Source: PCC-6802 sp943367755
GTDB lineage: Bacteria > Cyanobacteriota > Cyanobacteriia > Pseudanabaenales > Pseudanabaenaceae
DNA: 64,000 bases
NCBI GenBank assembly: GCA_943367755.1
Contig: CALRKB020000002.1
Location: 130,721-194,720 of the forward strand
Direction of reading: 5' to 3'
The notes beneath the pieces are model-generated. The model saw only the letters and a list, made by a program, of their open reading frames with translations. It was not told the DNA's origin and ran no database searches. Both the position numbers and the translations under genes were made by a program. This document shows, in pieces, positions 35,230 through 43,585 of this stretch. Position 1 is the stretch's first letter. Each line of letters begins with the position of its first letter.

Positions 35230-36857
35230 AACACAGTCCGCAGGGTACCAACGGTAACAGTGCCACTCGTACTGTCATTGTTGGGGTTAAAGATGAACTG
35301 TAGATCGGGAGTAATTCTGATGTTGTCTGTAACTGGGAAATTGTAGAACAACTCCAAATTGGTTTGCGAACTGTTGCCTACTTGGCTGGAGATAAATGGC
35401 TGACCCACTGCAACCCCGGCTAGAGCGCCTGGCTTGAACAGGTCGGGGAAGGCAAATCCAAACATCCATGTCTGGGGACTAATGCTGTTGCCCGTACCAG
35501 GATTGACAAAGTTGCCATAGGCAGTCGAGGCACTGAGGCTAACACCACGGCTGTTGATTGTACCGAAGCCATAGCGACCAAAGAGAGCAGCACCCTTAGC
35601 AAATGCCCACTCAACGTTTACGCCACCAGATTCAATATCAACATTACTGATTGCACCTTTGGTATATTGCAGGCGGATCGCAAAAGGTCCTTTCTTATCG
35701 CCATCCTTAGGCGAAAATTCAACTTCAATCGTGCCTTGGTATGGATCGCCAAACAGTCCTCGGTTGGTAATCGCGCCTGTGCCATTATCGCCAGCGGAGG
35801 GTACTGAACCGTTTGCGGCTGCATAGACGGCACGAATGCTGAATGCCCCATTGCCTGGATTCCAGTCAAGCGCGGCACCGGGAACTCCATTGATGGGATT
35901 AACCAGCAGCACAAGCGGATTGTTGAGGAAGAATGTGGAGGAGAAATCAACAGCTTCGTTGTTCGCAAAGCTATTCACATCTACATAGTCCCAAACATTA
36001 ATTGCAGGTCCGATCGCTACCTTCAAGTCTTTAAATGGCTTGAATTCATAGACCAACTTCTGTAGACCAAAGTTGCTGCTAACGCCAGCATAGTCTAAGC
36101 CAAATGTATCAAATCCAATATTGCCAAAATCGCCAGCCGGAGCAACACCAAGAATGTTAGCTGCACTGCCACCGTTTCCAGCCTGAAGACGCGTGATCAA
36201 CAAGTCGTCGCCCGTAAAGCTGGTGTTAAAGTCGAGACGGACTCTGGAGTTAAAGGTGGTGTTAGTGTTGCCGTTGTTACCACCGCTTGCACCTGTGACG
36301 GCAAAGATGGCTTGACCGCTGAGCTTAGTAGTTGTAGAGAACTGTTGAGACTCTAGCTTAGCTGTCTTAACTTCCAAAGCATCAACACGTCCCTTCAATG
36401 CCGCTAGTTCTGCTGCAAACTCTTCTTGCAACTTTTGCACGGCTGCTAGGTCTTCTTTGCTAACTTTGTCTGCCAGACCAGCCGTGATAATCTCGTTGAT
36501 TTTGTCCAAGCAAGCGTTCAAGCCTGCGGCAAATTCGTAACGGGAGAGGGAACGCTGGCCGCGGAAGGTCTTATCGGGGTAGCCAGCAATACAACCATAG
36601 CGTTCAACTAAGGATTGCAAAGCAGTGAATGCCCAATCAGTAGGTTTGACATCGCTTAGCTGAGAGACAGAAGTAACATTTTGAGCGACTTCTTCAGCGT
36701 TAGTATTCAGTACTTCAGTTACTTGGCTGGTTTGGGTCGGCTGAGAAACTTCTTGGGTACTGGACTTAGTTTCGGCTAGTGCAGGATTGCCTGCAATTAA
36801 GCTAGCCATGGTCAGGACGCTAAGACCGCCTGCCAGTTTAAGGTAAGATTTTTTCAC
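35220..36857 (-). CDS. SLH-OprB porin (iron-uptake porin family), paralog 2
   Basis: 545 residues from the GTG at 36857; the upstream in-frame GTG at 36872 would overlap the ribosome-binding site. Same layout as paralog 1: signal peptide, SLH (GYPDKTFRGQRSLSRYEFA), coiled coil and OprB barrel ending VTVGTLRTVFSF. The two are tandem and co-directional, separated by a terminator and repeats, so they probably arose by duplication and are transcribed separately. The gene's 3' end is repeated downstream as a 26-bp array. Confidence 0.92.
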   Translation of the reverse strand: MKKSYLKLAGGLSVLTMASLIAGNPALAETKSSTQEVSQPTQTSQVTEVLNTNAEEVAQNVTSVSQLSDVKPTDWAFTALQSLVERYGCIAGYPDKTFRGQRSLSRYEFAAGLNACLDKINEIITAGLADKVSKEDLAAVQKLQEEFAAELAALKGRVDALEVKTAKLESQQFSTTTKLSGQAIFAVTGASGGNNGNTNTTFNSRVRLDFNTSFTGDDLLITRLQAGNGGSAANILGVAPAGDFGNIGFDTFGLDYAGVSSNFGLQKLVYEFKPFKDLKVAIGPAINVWDYVDVNSFANNEAVDFSSTFFLNNPLVLLVNPINGVPGAALDWNPGNGAFSIRAVYAAANGSVPSAGDNGTGAITNRGLFGDPYQGTIEVEFSPKDGDKKGPFAIRLQYTKGAISNVDIESGGVNVEWAFAKGAALFGRYGFGTINSRGVSLSASTAYGNFVNPGTGNSISPQTWMFGFAFPDLFKPGALAGVAVGQPFISSQVGNSSQTNLELFYNFPVTDNIRITPDLQFIFNPNNDSTSGTVTVGTLRTVFSF

Positions 36858-36858
36858 G

Positions 36859-36872
36859 TTTTTACTCCTCAC
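36859..36872 (-). promoter_or_regulatory. Ribosome-binding site matching Yfr1 target
   Basis: Minus-strand GTGAGGAGTAAAAA, identical over 14 nt to the site before the first porin. GTGAGGAGT (36864-36872) is complementary to the Yfr1 core ACUCCUCAC. Confidence 0.55.
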
Positions 36873-37355
36873 GAGAGCGTTTTGTTAATACAAGGTTCGA
36901 TCGATCTGCTTACATTCCATCCCTATAAATTCCAACACCATTTGGTGCGGGCATTTATAAAGGAATCAGGCTGATTGTTCGATCTAGGTCATCGATTCGA
37001 TAAATCTAGAGCATAACTGGATGATTTGCCAACTCTTTCCTCAAGTATTAGTCAGAGTGCATGTTTAGCAGGTGTTGTTATCCTAGCACCTCAAGTCGTG
37101 GCAAAATCAAGGTTACGGTAGCTTTTGCTGGGTAATCTGGGGGCTAAGTGCAAGGTACGGCTAATGACTATGTCAGTAATCAGGCTTTAGATTAGTACCC
37201 CAGATCGCCTGTCAGAGCCTAGGAGTATCGCTCGACACTCAATCTTCACTAGGGGCGGAGATGAGGCCATGTAATCCCTTACCAGGGTTGGATGTGTCAG
37301 GGATTCTTGACTTATATAATCATGTGCAGTAAGCCCTACCCGTCCAAATCACTCT
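36873..37355. other. 483-bp intergenic region with potential RNA structure
   Basis: No convincing ORF. Inverted pairs are unusually dense at 37130-37310: ATCTGGGG with CCCCAGAT (about 37134-37141 and 37198-37205), CCTAG with CTAGG, and AATCCCT with AGGGATT (about 37273-37307). The porin promoter must lie at the left side (minus strand) and that of the HEAT-repeat gene at the right, where TATAAT occurs at 37315-37320. A small structured RNA is possible; it does not match an RNA class I can name. Confidence 0.4.
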
Positions 37356-38048
37356 ATGCCCTCCAACAGCCTGGTTACTGTAGCAGCACAACTAGAAAGT
37401 AGTAGTTCGCGCGATCGCCTGTTAGCTTTAGTATCTCTGCGCGATGTGCCGGCGGAAGATGCGGTGCCGCTAATCCTGAAGGTGATTGATGATGAAAATA
37501 CCCAGATTCGTTCTATGGCGGTATTTGCGCTAGGCATAAAGCCTACTGAGGCATGCTTTCCGATCCTGGTCAAAATTTTGGGCACAGAATCAGACTATGG
37601 TATTCGGGCGGCGGCAGCGGGCGCATTGGGCTATTTGAGCGATCCCAGAGGCTTAGAACCGCTACTGCGTGCCTTTTATGAAGATGGGGAATGGTTAGTG
37701 AGGTTCAGCGCTGCAGTCTCGATGGGCAATTTACGCGATCCGCGTGCGTTTGAGGCGCTAATCGGGGCGCTAAATAGTAATGAAACCATGCTACATCAAG
37801 CCGCGATCGCCGCTTTGGGTGAGATTGGTGATGTGCGTGCCTGCAAACATATCCTCAAATTTGTTCAATCCAATGATTGGCTGAGCAGGCAAAGATTGGC
37901 GGAAGCCCTGGGTAATCTCCCCACAGCTAAAAGCCTTTCGGCGCTGAACTATTTAGCTAAGGATGAACATTCACAGGTAGCTGCTGCCGCTGAGTTTTCA
38001 CGCGATCGCCTATTGCAACATGTATTGCAACACGGTGACTTAACCTAA
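37356..38048 (+). CDS. HEAT-repeat protein (PBS-lyase-like)
   Basis: 230 residues made almost wholly of HEAT repeats, about six, seen as recurring VRFSAAVSMGNLRDPRA and IRAAAAGALGYLSDPRG units. Cyanobacterial members include phycobilin lyases and the phycobilisome-degradation factor NblB, which has a similar length. There is no phycobilisome gene in the window, so I keep the call general. It lies 43 bp before glucokinase, co-directional. Confidence 0.85.
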   Translation: MPSNSLVTVAAQLESSSSRDRLLALVSLRDVPAEDAVPLILKVIDDENTQIRSMAVFALGIKPTEACFPILVKILGTESDYGIRAAAAGALGYLSDPRGLEPLLRAFYEDGEWLVRFSAAVSMGNLRDPRAFEALIGALNSNETMLHQAAIAALGEIGDVRACKHILKFVQSNDWLSRQRLAEALGNLPTAKSLSALNYLAKDEHSQVAAAAEFSRDRLLQHVLQHGDLT

Positions 38049-38091
38049 TCTCTGGCGTAATATCCAGTTAGTCTAGAAAAATTTTTTAGGT

Positions 38092-39135
38092 ATGGCACTA
38101 GTACTAGCTGGCGATATTGGTGGTACGAAAACCCTATTACGTCTGGCAGATACAGCAGACACTGATAACGAAAATCTTCCCATCAAGCTATTTGAAGCTA
38201 GCTTCCGCAGCAATGACTACGAGCATTTAACGGTAATCGTGCAAAAGTTTTTGGCCTCAGCACAGGATCGCTTGGGCTATTTACCACAACCACAAACAGC
38301 TTGCTTTGGGATTGCGGGGCCGGTTGTGAATAATTCTTCAGAGTTGACTAATTTAGGTTGGTCATTACAGGGCGATCGCCTTGCGATCGCCTTGGGAATT
38401 GGCCAGGTAACACTAATCAATGACTTTGCCGCTGTGGGTTACGGGATTGCTGGTCTAGAGAGTACGGATCTGCATACATTGCAGACTGGGAAGCCACAAC
38501 CTCAAGCCCCAATTGCCATAATTGGCGCGGGGACTGGTTTGGGGGAAGGTTGGCTCACCTGGAGCGGCAGCAATTATAAAATACAAAACTCTGAAGGTGG
38601 ACATGCCAGCTTTGCACCGCGCGATCGCCTGGAGCTGGACTTATTGCAATACCTATTACGTAGGCACGATCATGTTTCAGTAGAGCGCGTTGTATCTGGA
38701 CAAGGCATCGTATCGGTCTACCAATTTTTACGGGATAGTCAGTTTGCCGTCGATACCATTGGGCTAGCTCAGATCGTGAGTGACTGGGAAAAGGGCACTG
38801 GTAAAGTTGATGCCGCCGCCGCCATTTCGCAAGCAGGGCTAGAAAAGCGCGATCGCCTGGCAACACAAACCATGTTGATGTTTGTACAAGCCTATGGGGC
38901 TGAGGCAGGCAACCTCGCACTCAAAATATTGCCCTATGGTGGCTTATATATTGCTGGTGGCATTGCTGCTAAGATTCTGCCACTCATGCAACAGGGAGAA
39001 TTTATGACAGCATTCCAGCAAAAAGGCAGAATGCAATCTCTTTTGGCGCATATTCCCCTGCATATTATTTTGAACCCCAATGTCGGGTTGCTTGGCTCTA
39101 CGCTCTATGCTGCCAGAGCTTGTTTGGAAGATTAG
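38092..39135 (+). CDS. glk: Glucokinase
   Basis: 347 residues, the ROK-unrelated bacterial glucokinase family, phosphorylating glucose with ATP to glucose-6-phosphate. Motifs: phosphate 1 loop GDIGGTKTLLRL at the N-terminus, INDFAAVGYG with the catalytic Asp, and GAGTGLGEGWL. It lies between a HEAT-repeat gene and dxr. Family and length agree well. Confidence 0.94.
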   Translation: MALVLAGDIGGTKTLLRLADTADTDNENLPIKLFEASFRSNDYEHLTVIVQKFLASAQDRLGYLPQPQTACFGIAGPVVNNSSELTNLGWSLQGDRLAIALGIGQVTLINDFAAVGYGIAGLESTDLHTLQTGKPQPQAPIAIIGAGTGLGEGWLTWSGSNYKIQNSEGGHASFAPRDRLELDLLQYLLRRHDHVSVERVVSGQGIVSVYQFLRDSQFAVDTIGLAQIVSDWEKGTGKVDAAAAISQAGLEKRDRLATQTMLMFVQAYGAEAGNLALKILPYGGLYIAGGIAAKILPLMQQGEFMTAFQQKGRMQSLLAHIPLHIILNPNVGLLGSTLYAARACLED

Positions 39136-39151
39136 GAATTTATCAACCCGA

Positions 39152-39181
39152 CCGATCTTCTATAAACCGATCTTCTATAAA
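39152..39181. repeat. 15-bp tandem duplication
   Basis: CCGATCTTCTATAAA occurs at 39152-39166 and again at 39167-39181, in the 110-bp gap between glk and dxr. The rest of the gap is AT-rich. Confidence 0.8.
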
Positions 39182-39245
39182 CTGAAGCAAGGTATCTGCC
39201 AATTCTTAAACAAATATAAACAAATTTAAATAAATTTAAAATTCT

Positions 39246-40412
39246 ATGAAACCAATCACCCTGCTTGGCTCTACCGGCTCTATCGGTACGCAGACCCTCG
39301 ATATCGTAGCGCAATATCCTGAGCGATTTAGAGTCGTAGGTCTTGCTGCAGGGGGAAATGTGGAACTGCTAGCAGAACAGATTCGCAGATTTCAGCCAGA
39401 AATAGTCGCGATCGCCGATCGCAATAAATATGCCGCGCTCAAAGCAGCGATCGCATCTGTCACACCTCAACCCATCCTCCTTGTCGGCAATGAGGGAATT
39501 GAAACGGTTGCTGCCTATGGCGATGCCCAAACCGTAGTCACTGGCATTGTTGGCTGTGCTGGCCTGCTGCCCACGATTGCGGCGATTAAAGCTGGTAAAG
39601 ATATTGCCTTAGCCAATAAAGAAACCCTGATCGCGGCGGGATCGGTGGTGCTACCTCTAATCGAGCAATACGGTGTCAAAATTTTGCCCGCCGACTCCGA
39701 GCATTCGGCAATCTTCCAGTGCTTGCAGGGCGTGCCCGCAGGCGGACTGCGACGCATCTTGCTCACTGCCTCAGGCGGCTCGTTTAGAGATCTACCTGTG
39801 GAGAAATTAAGTACTGTGACAGTTGCCGATGCGCTGAAGCATCCTAACTGGTCAATGGGGCGCAAAATTACGATCGACTCTGCCACCCTCATGAATAAGG
39901 GACTAGAGGTAATCGAAGCGCACTATCTTTTTGGGGTGGAATACGATCGCATTGAAATTGTCATCCACCCCCAAAGCATCATTCATTCCCTAATCGAGTT
40001 GCAAGATAGCTCTGTGCTAGCGCAGCTAGGCTTGCCAGACATGCGTCTGCCGTTACTCTATGCCCTCTCCTATCCCGAACGCATTTATACCAATTGGCAA
40101 CGTCTCGATCTATTCAAGTGCGGCGATCTGACATTCCGCGAACCCGATCGCATCAAATATCCATGCATGGATCTGGCCTATGCCGCAGGCCGACGCGGTG
40201 GCACGATGCCGGCAGTGCTCAATGCCGCCAACGAACAAGCCGTGGAATTATTCTTAAACGGCAAAATCACCTTTGTGCAGATCCCGCAACTGATTGAAAT
40301 GGCTTGCGATCGCCACAACTGCGTCACTCAACCAGGTTTGGATGACATCATCGCTGCCGATACTTGGGCTAGACAGTCCGTTGTTGAGAATTTACTAGCG
40401 ATCGCCCGCTAG
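39246..40412 (+). CDS. dxr: 1-deoxy-D-xylulose 5-phosphate reductoisomerase
   Basis: 388 residues. Second enzyme of the MEP isoprenoid pathway, converting DXP to MEP with NADPH. N-terminal GSTGSIGTQTLDI binds NADPH; ANKETLIAAG, PADSEHSAIFQ, PNWSMGRKITIDSATLMNKG and EAHYLFGVEYD are the substrate and metal blocks. Essential in cyanobacteria for carotenoids, phytol and quinones. Confidence 0.97.
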   Translation: MKPITLLGSTGSIGTQTLDIVAQYPERFRVVGLAAGGNVELLAEQIRRFQPEIVAIADRNKYAALKAAIASVTPQPILLVGNEGIETVAAYGDAQTVVTGIVGCAGLLPTIAAIKAGKDIALANKETLIAAGSVVLPLIEQYGVKILPADSEHSAIFQCLQGVPAGGLRRILLTASGGSFRDLPVEKLSTVTVADALKHPNWSMGRKITIDSATLMNKGLEVIEAHYLFGVEYDRIEIVIHPQSIIHSLIELQDSSVLAQLGLPDMRLPLLYALSYPERIYTNWQRLDLFKCGDLTFREPDRIKYPCMDLAYAAGRRGGTMPAVLNAANEQAVELFLNGKITFVQIPQLIEMACDRHNCVTQPGLDDIIAADTWARQSVVENLLAIAR

Positions 40413-40476
40413 TGTTTTAGCAAAAACTTGCTGAGGGTTTGTACTCTCGGCCAATTCCTAGCGTCAGTGACAGGAC

Positions 40477-41517
40477 TTAAGTATCGGGTTGTCTTTTTTT
40501 GAGGACGGGGCGACTTGGCGGCTCAGAAGTCGGTCTCGGCTGACGTATGGGTTTACTCATACCTTCTCCTACACCACTCCCCTGCCCAACCTGCTCACCA
40601 TACTTTCTAGGTTTGGGCTTAAACCCAGGTCTGGCATCTGGCTTGCGGAAAGACTTACGCGGTGGCTTAGCCGGAATATTAGCAATAAAATTAGCATCGA
40701 GAATTTTGAGCACATTTCCCTGACGCTGAGCATTAATATTCCAAAACTGGCCAACTGCATTGGTGGGCAAAATTCCAGACAGGCACAATTTAAATTTTGT
40801 GATCGCCTTACTCCCATCTTTTCTGGGCGGGACTGGCTTCGAACTATTAGGGCCGCTCCGGCGTACCTTAATAAATACCTGGTTATCCTCCAGCGATTGG
40901 GCGATCACCTCACCACGCACGGAGAAATAACCATCATCAACGCTGGGTTCGGCAGGTTGCTCTGCTTTCCCCATTTCTACTGGTGCCCACACCCCCGCGA
41001 TCTGAATGTGCAAGTCCCCTGCTTTATCGCGAGTCCGGGGATATACCACCCAGTAGTAGTCTTTCTCCAGATCGAGACGTTTTTTGACAATAGAAATAAC
41101 CTTACCCAGTAAAACAGCATCAATACTTGTGCCGTCTGGAGTAACGAGAAATCCTTTACTAAACTGATCTTCCTCAGGTGTATAGCGGCCTTGCACTAAA
41201 CCAATAGCCCTATATTGCATTGGCTCAGTTGCCGGAGGAATTGGCAACGTGCGCTCAGAGTCATAATTTGATAGCTCAGCAGGTTGCGTAGTTGGTTCAG
41301 TGTTTGGAGTTTCCTGAATGGGTTCAACTGATTCAATCTTAGATTCTACAACAGTTTCGCTAGCAGCTTCGCTGGCTGGATCGGTAGCGGGCGTGGGACT
41401 AATCAGCTTAACTAGCTCTAGTTTTTGAGGTTCCTTCGCGGCAGCAGACTTAGGCGTTACCGAACCCGAACTAGTAGTTGGCTTGGGAGACTTACTTGAC
41501 TTGTTGAACTTGCTCAT
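40477..41517 (-). CDS. Hypothetical protein with Pro/Thr-rich N-terminus
   Basis: 346 residues. The first 100 or so are low complexity (Thr, Pro, Glu, Ala). A middle region (about 105-285) has beta-rich blocks such as AIGLVQGRYTPEEDQF, KDYYWVVYPRTRDKAGDLH and VFIKVRRSG, which could be one or two OB-like folds. The tail is basic and Pro-rich (RKSFRKPDARPGFKPKPRK), suggesting nucleic-acid contact. GGAGG precedes its ATG. I recognise it only as a cyanobacterial unknown. Convergent with dxr. Confidence 0.75.
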   Translation of the reverse strand: MSKFNKSSKSPKPTTSSGSVTPKSAAAKEPQKLELVKLISPTPATDPASEAASETVVESKIESVEPIQETPNTEPTTQPAELSNYDSERTLPIPPATEPMQYRAIGLVQGRYTPEEDQFSKGFLVTPDGTSIDAVLLGKVISIVKKRLDLEKDYYWVVYPRTRDKAGDLHIQIAGVWAPVEMGKAEQPAEPSVDDGYFSVRGEVIAQSLEDNQVFIKVRRSGPNSSKPVPPRKDGSKAITKFKLCLSGILPTNAVGQFWNINAQRQGNVLKILDANFIANIPAKPPRKSFRKPDARPGFKPKPRKYGEQVGQGSGVGEGMSKPIRQPRPTSEPPSRPVLKKRQPDT

Positions 41518-41931
41518 TTGAACCTCCGGAACATACCATGACCCAAATTTGGGGAAGAGCTACTCTTAACCTTTGGCAATGACCAAAGTGAAATCATAGG
41601 AAAATTAGCGGGAAACTTTTTGCCAAGTTAATAGGATAAACCTAAACCTTGCAGTATAAAGCCTCAACTACTCTTTACATTGTAAGGAAGCCTTACCCCC
41701 TATCAATCTTTATACTAGCAGGGCAAAACGAAGCTGTATCAATAACCTGAAGAATACTCTTCTAGATCATCGACATCCTAACATTTACATTAATTCAATG
41801 GAGTGCTTCTATTACCCCAACCTAATCATAAAGCTCTATCTTAGGAGTAATTAGGTAGATTTTAACTACTTGGTCAATAATAGCTTGGTCAATAATAGAT
41901 AGTGCTGGCTCTGGCGACAAAGGAGTGTACC
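41518..41931. other. 414-bp intergenic gap with a 15-bp tandem repeat
   Basis: No ORF of note. CTTGGTCAATAATAG occurs at 41869-41883 and immediately again at 41884-41898. The region carries the 5' flank of the 40477-41517 gene and the 3' flank of tpiA, both minus-strand. No strong terminator or promoter stands out. Confidence 0.6.
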
Positions 41932-42681
41932 CTACAGCTGTTGGTAGTTTACTATACGGGCAAACCCTTTGGCATCAAGGCTAGCACCACCAACCAGTAC
42001 GCCATCAATTTCTGGCTGTGCCATAATTTCGTCAATATTGTCAGGTTTCACAGAGCCTCCATACTGAATCGTGAGATCCGGGTAGTCGAGTTGGCCGCGA
42101 ATTTTACCAATGACGCGATTCGCTTCCTTGGCCTCGCAGGTATCACCGGTTCCGATCGCCCATATTGGTTCGTAGGCAATGATTAAATTTTTCTGATCGA
42201 CTCCTTCTAGCCCCTGTGCCAGTTGTGAGCTGATCCATGCCTCAGTTTCACCCGCATCACGCTGCTGCTTGCTTTCTCCGACACACAAAATTGGGGTCAA
42301 GCCATGCTTTTGAGCGGCTTTGAGGCGTTGATTGACCGTGGCATTGGTTTCGCCAAAATACTGGCGTCTCTCGCTATGGCCAACGATCGCAAACTTGATC
42401 CCCAATTCCACTAACATGGGTGCGGCGATTTCACCGGTAAAAGCACCTTCATTTGCCCAATGCACGTTCTGAGCGCCAATGCTGAGGTTAGTCGGCCCAT
42501 TAGCGGCTAGCTGCAAGAGCAGAGGCAACGTTGTAAAGGGTGGGCAGATAATAATTTGAGCTGATTTGCCCGACTCGCTAGCCTGAGCCGTGAGTTGAGG
42601 CAGGAAATCAACCAGAAATGCTTTGGCTTCCGACTGGGTTTTATACATTTTCCAGTTGCCAGCAATAACAATCTTACGCAA
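41932..42681 (-). CDS. tpiA: Triosephosphate isomerase
   Basis: 249 residues. Interconverts dihydroxyacetone phosphate and glyceraldehyde 3-phosphate in the Calvin cycle and glycolysis. Substrate Lys lies in AGNWKMYKT, catalytic His in VGHSERRQYFG and catalytic Glu in AYEPIWAIGTG. I chose the TTG at 42681, which sits 9 nt after AAGGA, over the TTG two codons upstream at 42687 (3-nt spacing); no ATG is available. Confidence 0.95.
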   Translation of the reverse strand: MRKIVIAGNWKMYKTQSEAKAFLVDFLPQLTAQASESGKSAQIIICPPFTTLPLLLQLAANGPTNLSIGAQNVHWANEGAFTGEIAAPMLVELGIKFAIVGHSERRQYFGETNATVNQRLKAAQKHGLTPILCVGESKQQRDAGETEAWISSQLAQGLEGVDQKNLIIAYEPIWAIGTGDTCEAKEANRVIGKIRGQLDYPDLTIQYGGSVKPDNIDEIMAQPEIDGVLVGGASLDAKGFARIVNYQQL

Positions 42682-42826
42682 AATCAATCGTCCTTAAAAA
42701 TCCGTTTTTTAATGCTTCCTTAGTTTAGTTTTAAACCTGAACATCATAAAGACTTAATTATCAAGATGTTTTTGGGGTGCAGAAACGAGTTAGTTGGGTT
42801 GGCAAGCAACGGCTCTAGGAAATGCT

Positions 42827-43021
42827 TTAGTCTGGAGTTGCTCGCAAGCAAGTATAGTTAGCAGCATTGCGAAAGGTTTGAATATTTTCTACAATATTAA
42901 GGTGGCCGCAGTTGGGGCAATAGACTTTTTCGCCAACTTGGGGCTCAATATCAGCTCTGCTCCACCAACTGTGACAGCGATCGCACCGGAAATGATACAG
43001 AAATTCTAAAGATACCTTCAT
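42827..43021 (-). CDS. Small zinc-ribbon protein
   Basis: 64 residues with CDRCH and CPNCG, a four-Cys zinc ribbon. It starts 4 bp after the end of the Ycf35 gene, so the two are translated from one message. Cyanobacterial Ycf35 genes often have a small neighbour of this type. Function unknown. Confidence 0.72.
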   Translation of the reverse strand: MKVSLEFLYHFRCDRCHSWWSRADIEPQVGEKVYCPNCGHLNIVENIQTFRNAANYTCLRATPD

Positions 43022-43025
43022 CTCT

Positions 43026-43400
43026 CTAAACCCAGCGGCCCACTACTACTCGCACCGTACCATCTGGCAAAGTCTCCTCTTGCTCGATCGCAAAACCCTG
43101 AGCTTGAACGGTCGTCATTAGCGATCTATGTGCATATTTTTGCGTTACAGCATTGATAAAAGCCTGCTGGTCGATCTGCGTTCCCCAGAAATCCGCGATT
43201 AGTTCGTAGCTTGTACCCTGCTTTCGAAAGCCCAGATCGTAGCCATTAATCTGGCGAATCACGTATTCAGCTTGAATTTTGTTGCCTTCGTAACCGCGTA
43301 CCATCGTATTGCGCTCTACCTTATACCCCAATTCTTGCAGAGCTTGTTGCAAAATGTCACCATTCTCGATCTGGACTTTGATAGTTGTAAAGTGGGACAT
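43026..43400 (-). CDS. ycf35: Ycf35 / DUF1257 family protein
   Basis: 124 residues. Starts MSHFTTIKVQIENGD and carries the family's LQELGYKVERN and GYDLGFRKQGTSYELIADFWG blocks. Ycf35 is conserved across cyanobacteria and many algal plastids; its role is unproven. Co-transcribed with the zinc-ribbon gene. Confidence 0.9.
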   Translation of the reverse strand: MSHFTTIKVQIENGDILQQALQELGYKVERNTMVRGYEGNKIQAEYVIRQINGYDLGFRKQGTSYELIADFWGTQIDQQAFINAVTQKYAHRSLMTTVQAQGFAIEQEETLPDGTVRVVVGRWV

Positions 43401-43585
43401 GAGACTTTTTCCTCCTGTTGCTTTAAGTATTCCATAAACTCTTTACTTGGCATCAAGCTTAGGCATGATTACAGCAATATGCGCCCCAGATTTTAGTAGG
43501 GTTATTCGGGTGGTGCTGCTATTTCCAGCATAAATTCTGGTTGCCTATAGAGTAAAATTCAAATAAACAGTGGGAAATAGTGCTT

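Noticed and set aside
40489..41112. 207-codon plus-strand frame opposite a hypothetical gene
   Set aside because: The minus-strand frame has GGAGG before its ATG and a coherent domain layout; the plus frame does not.
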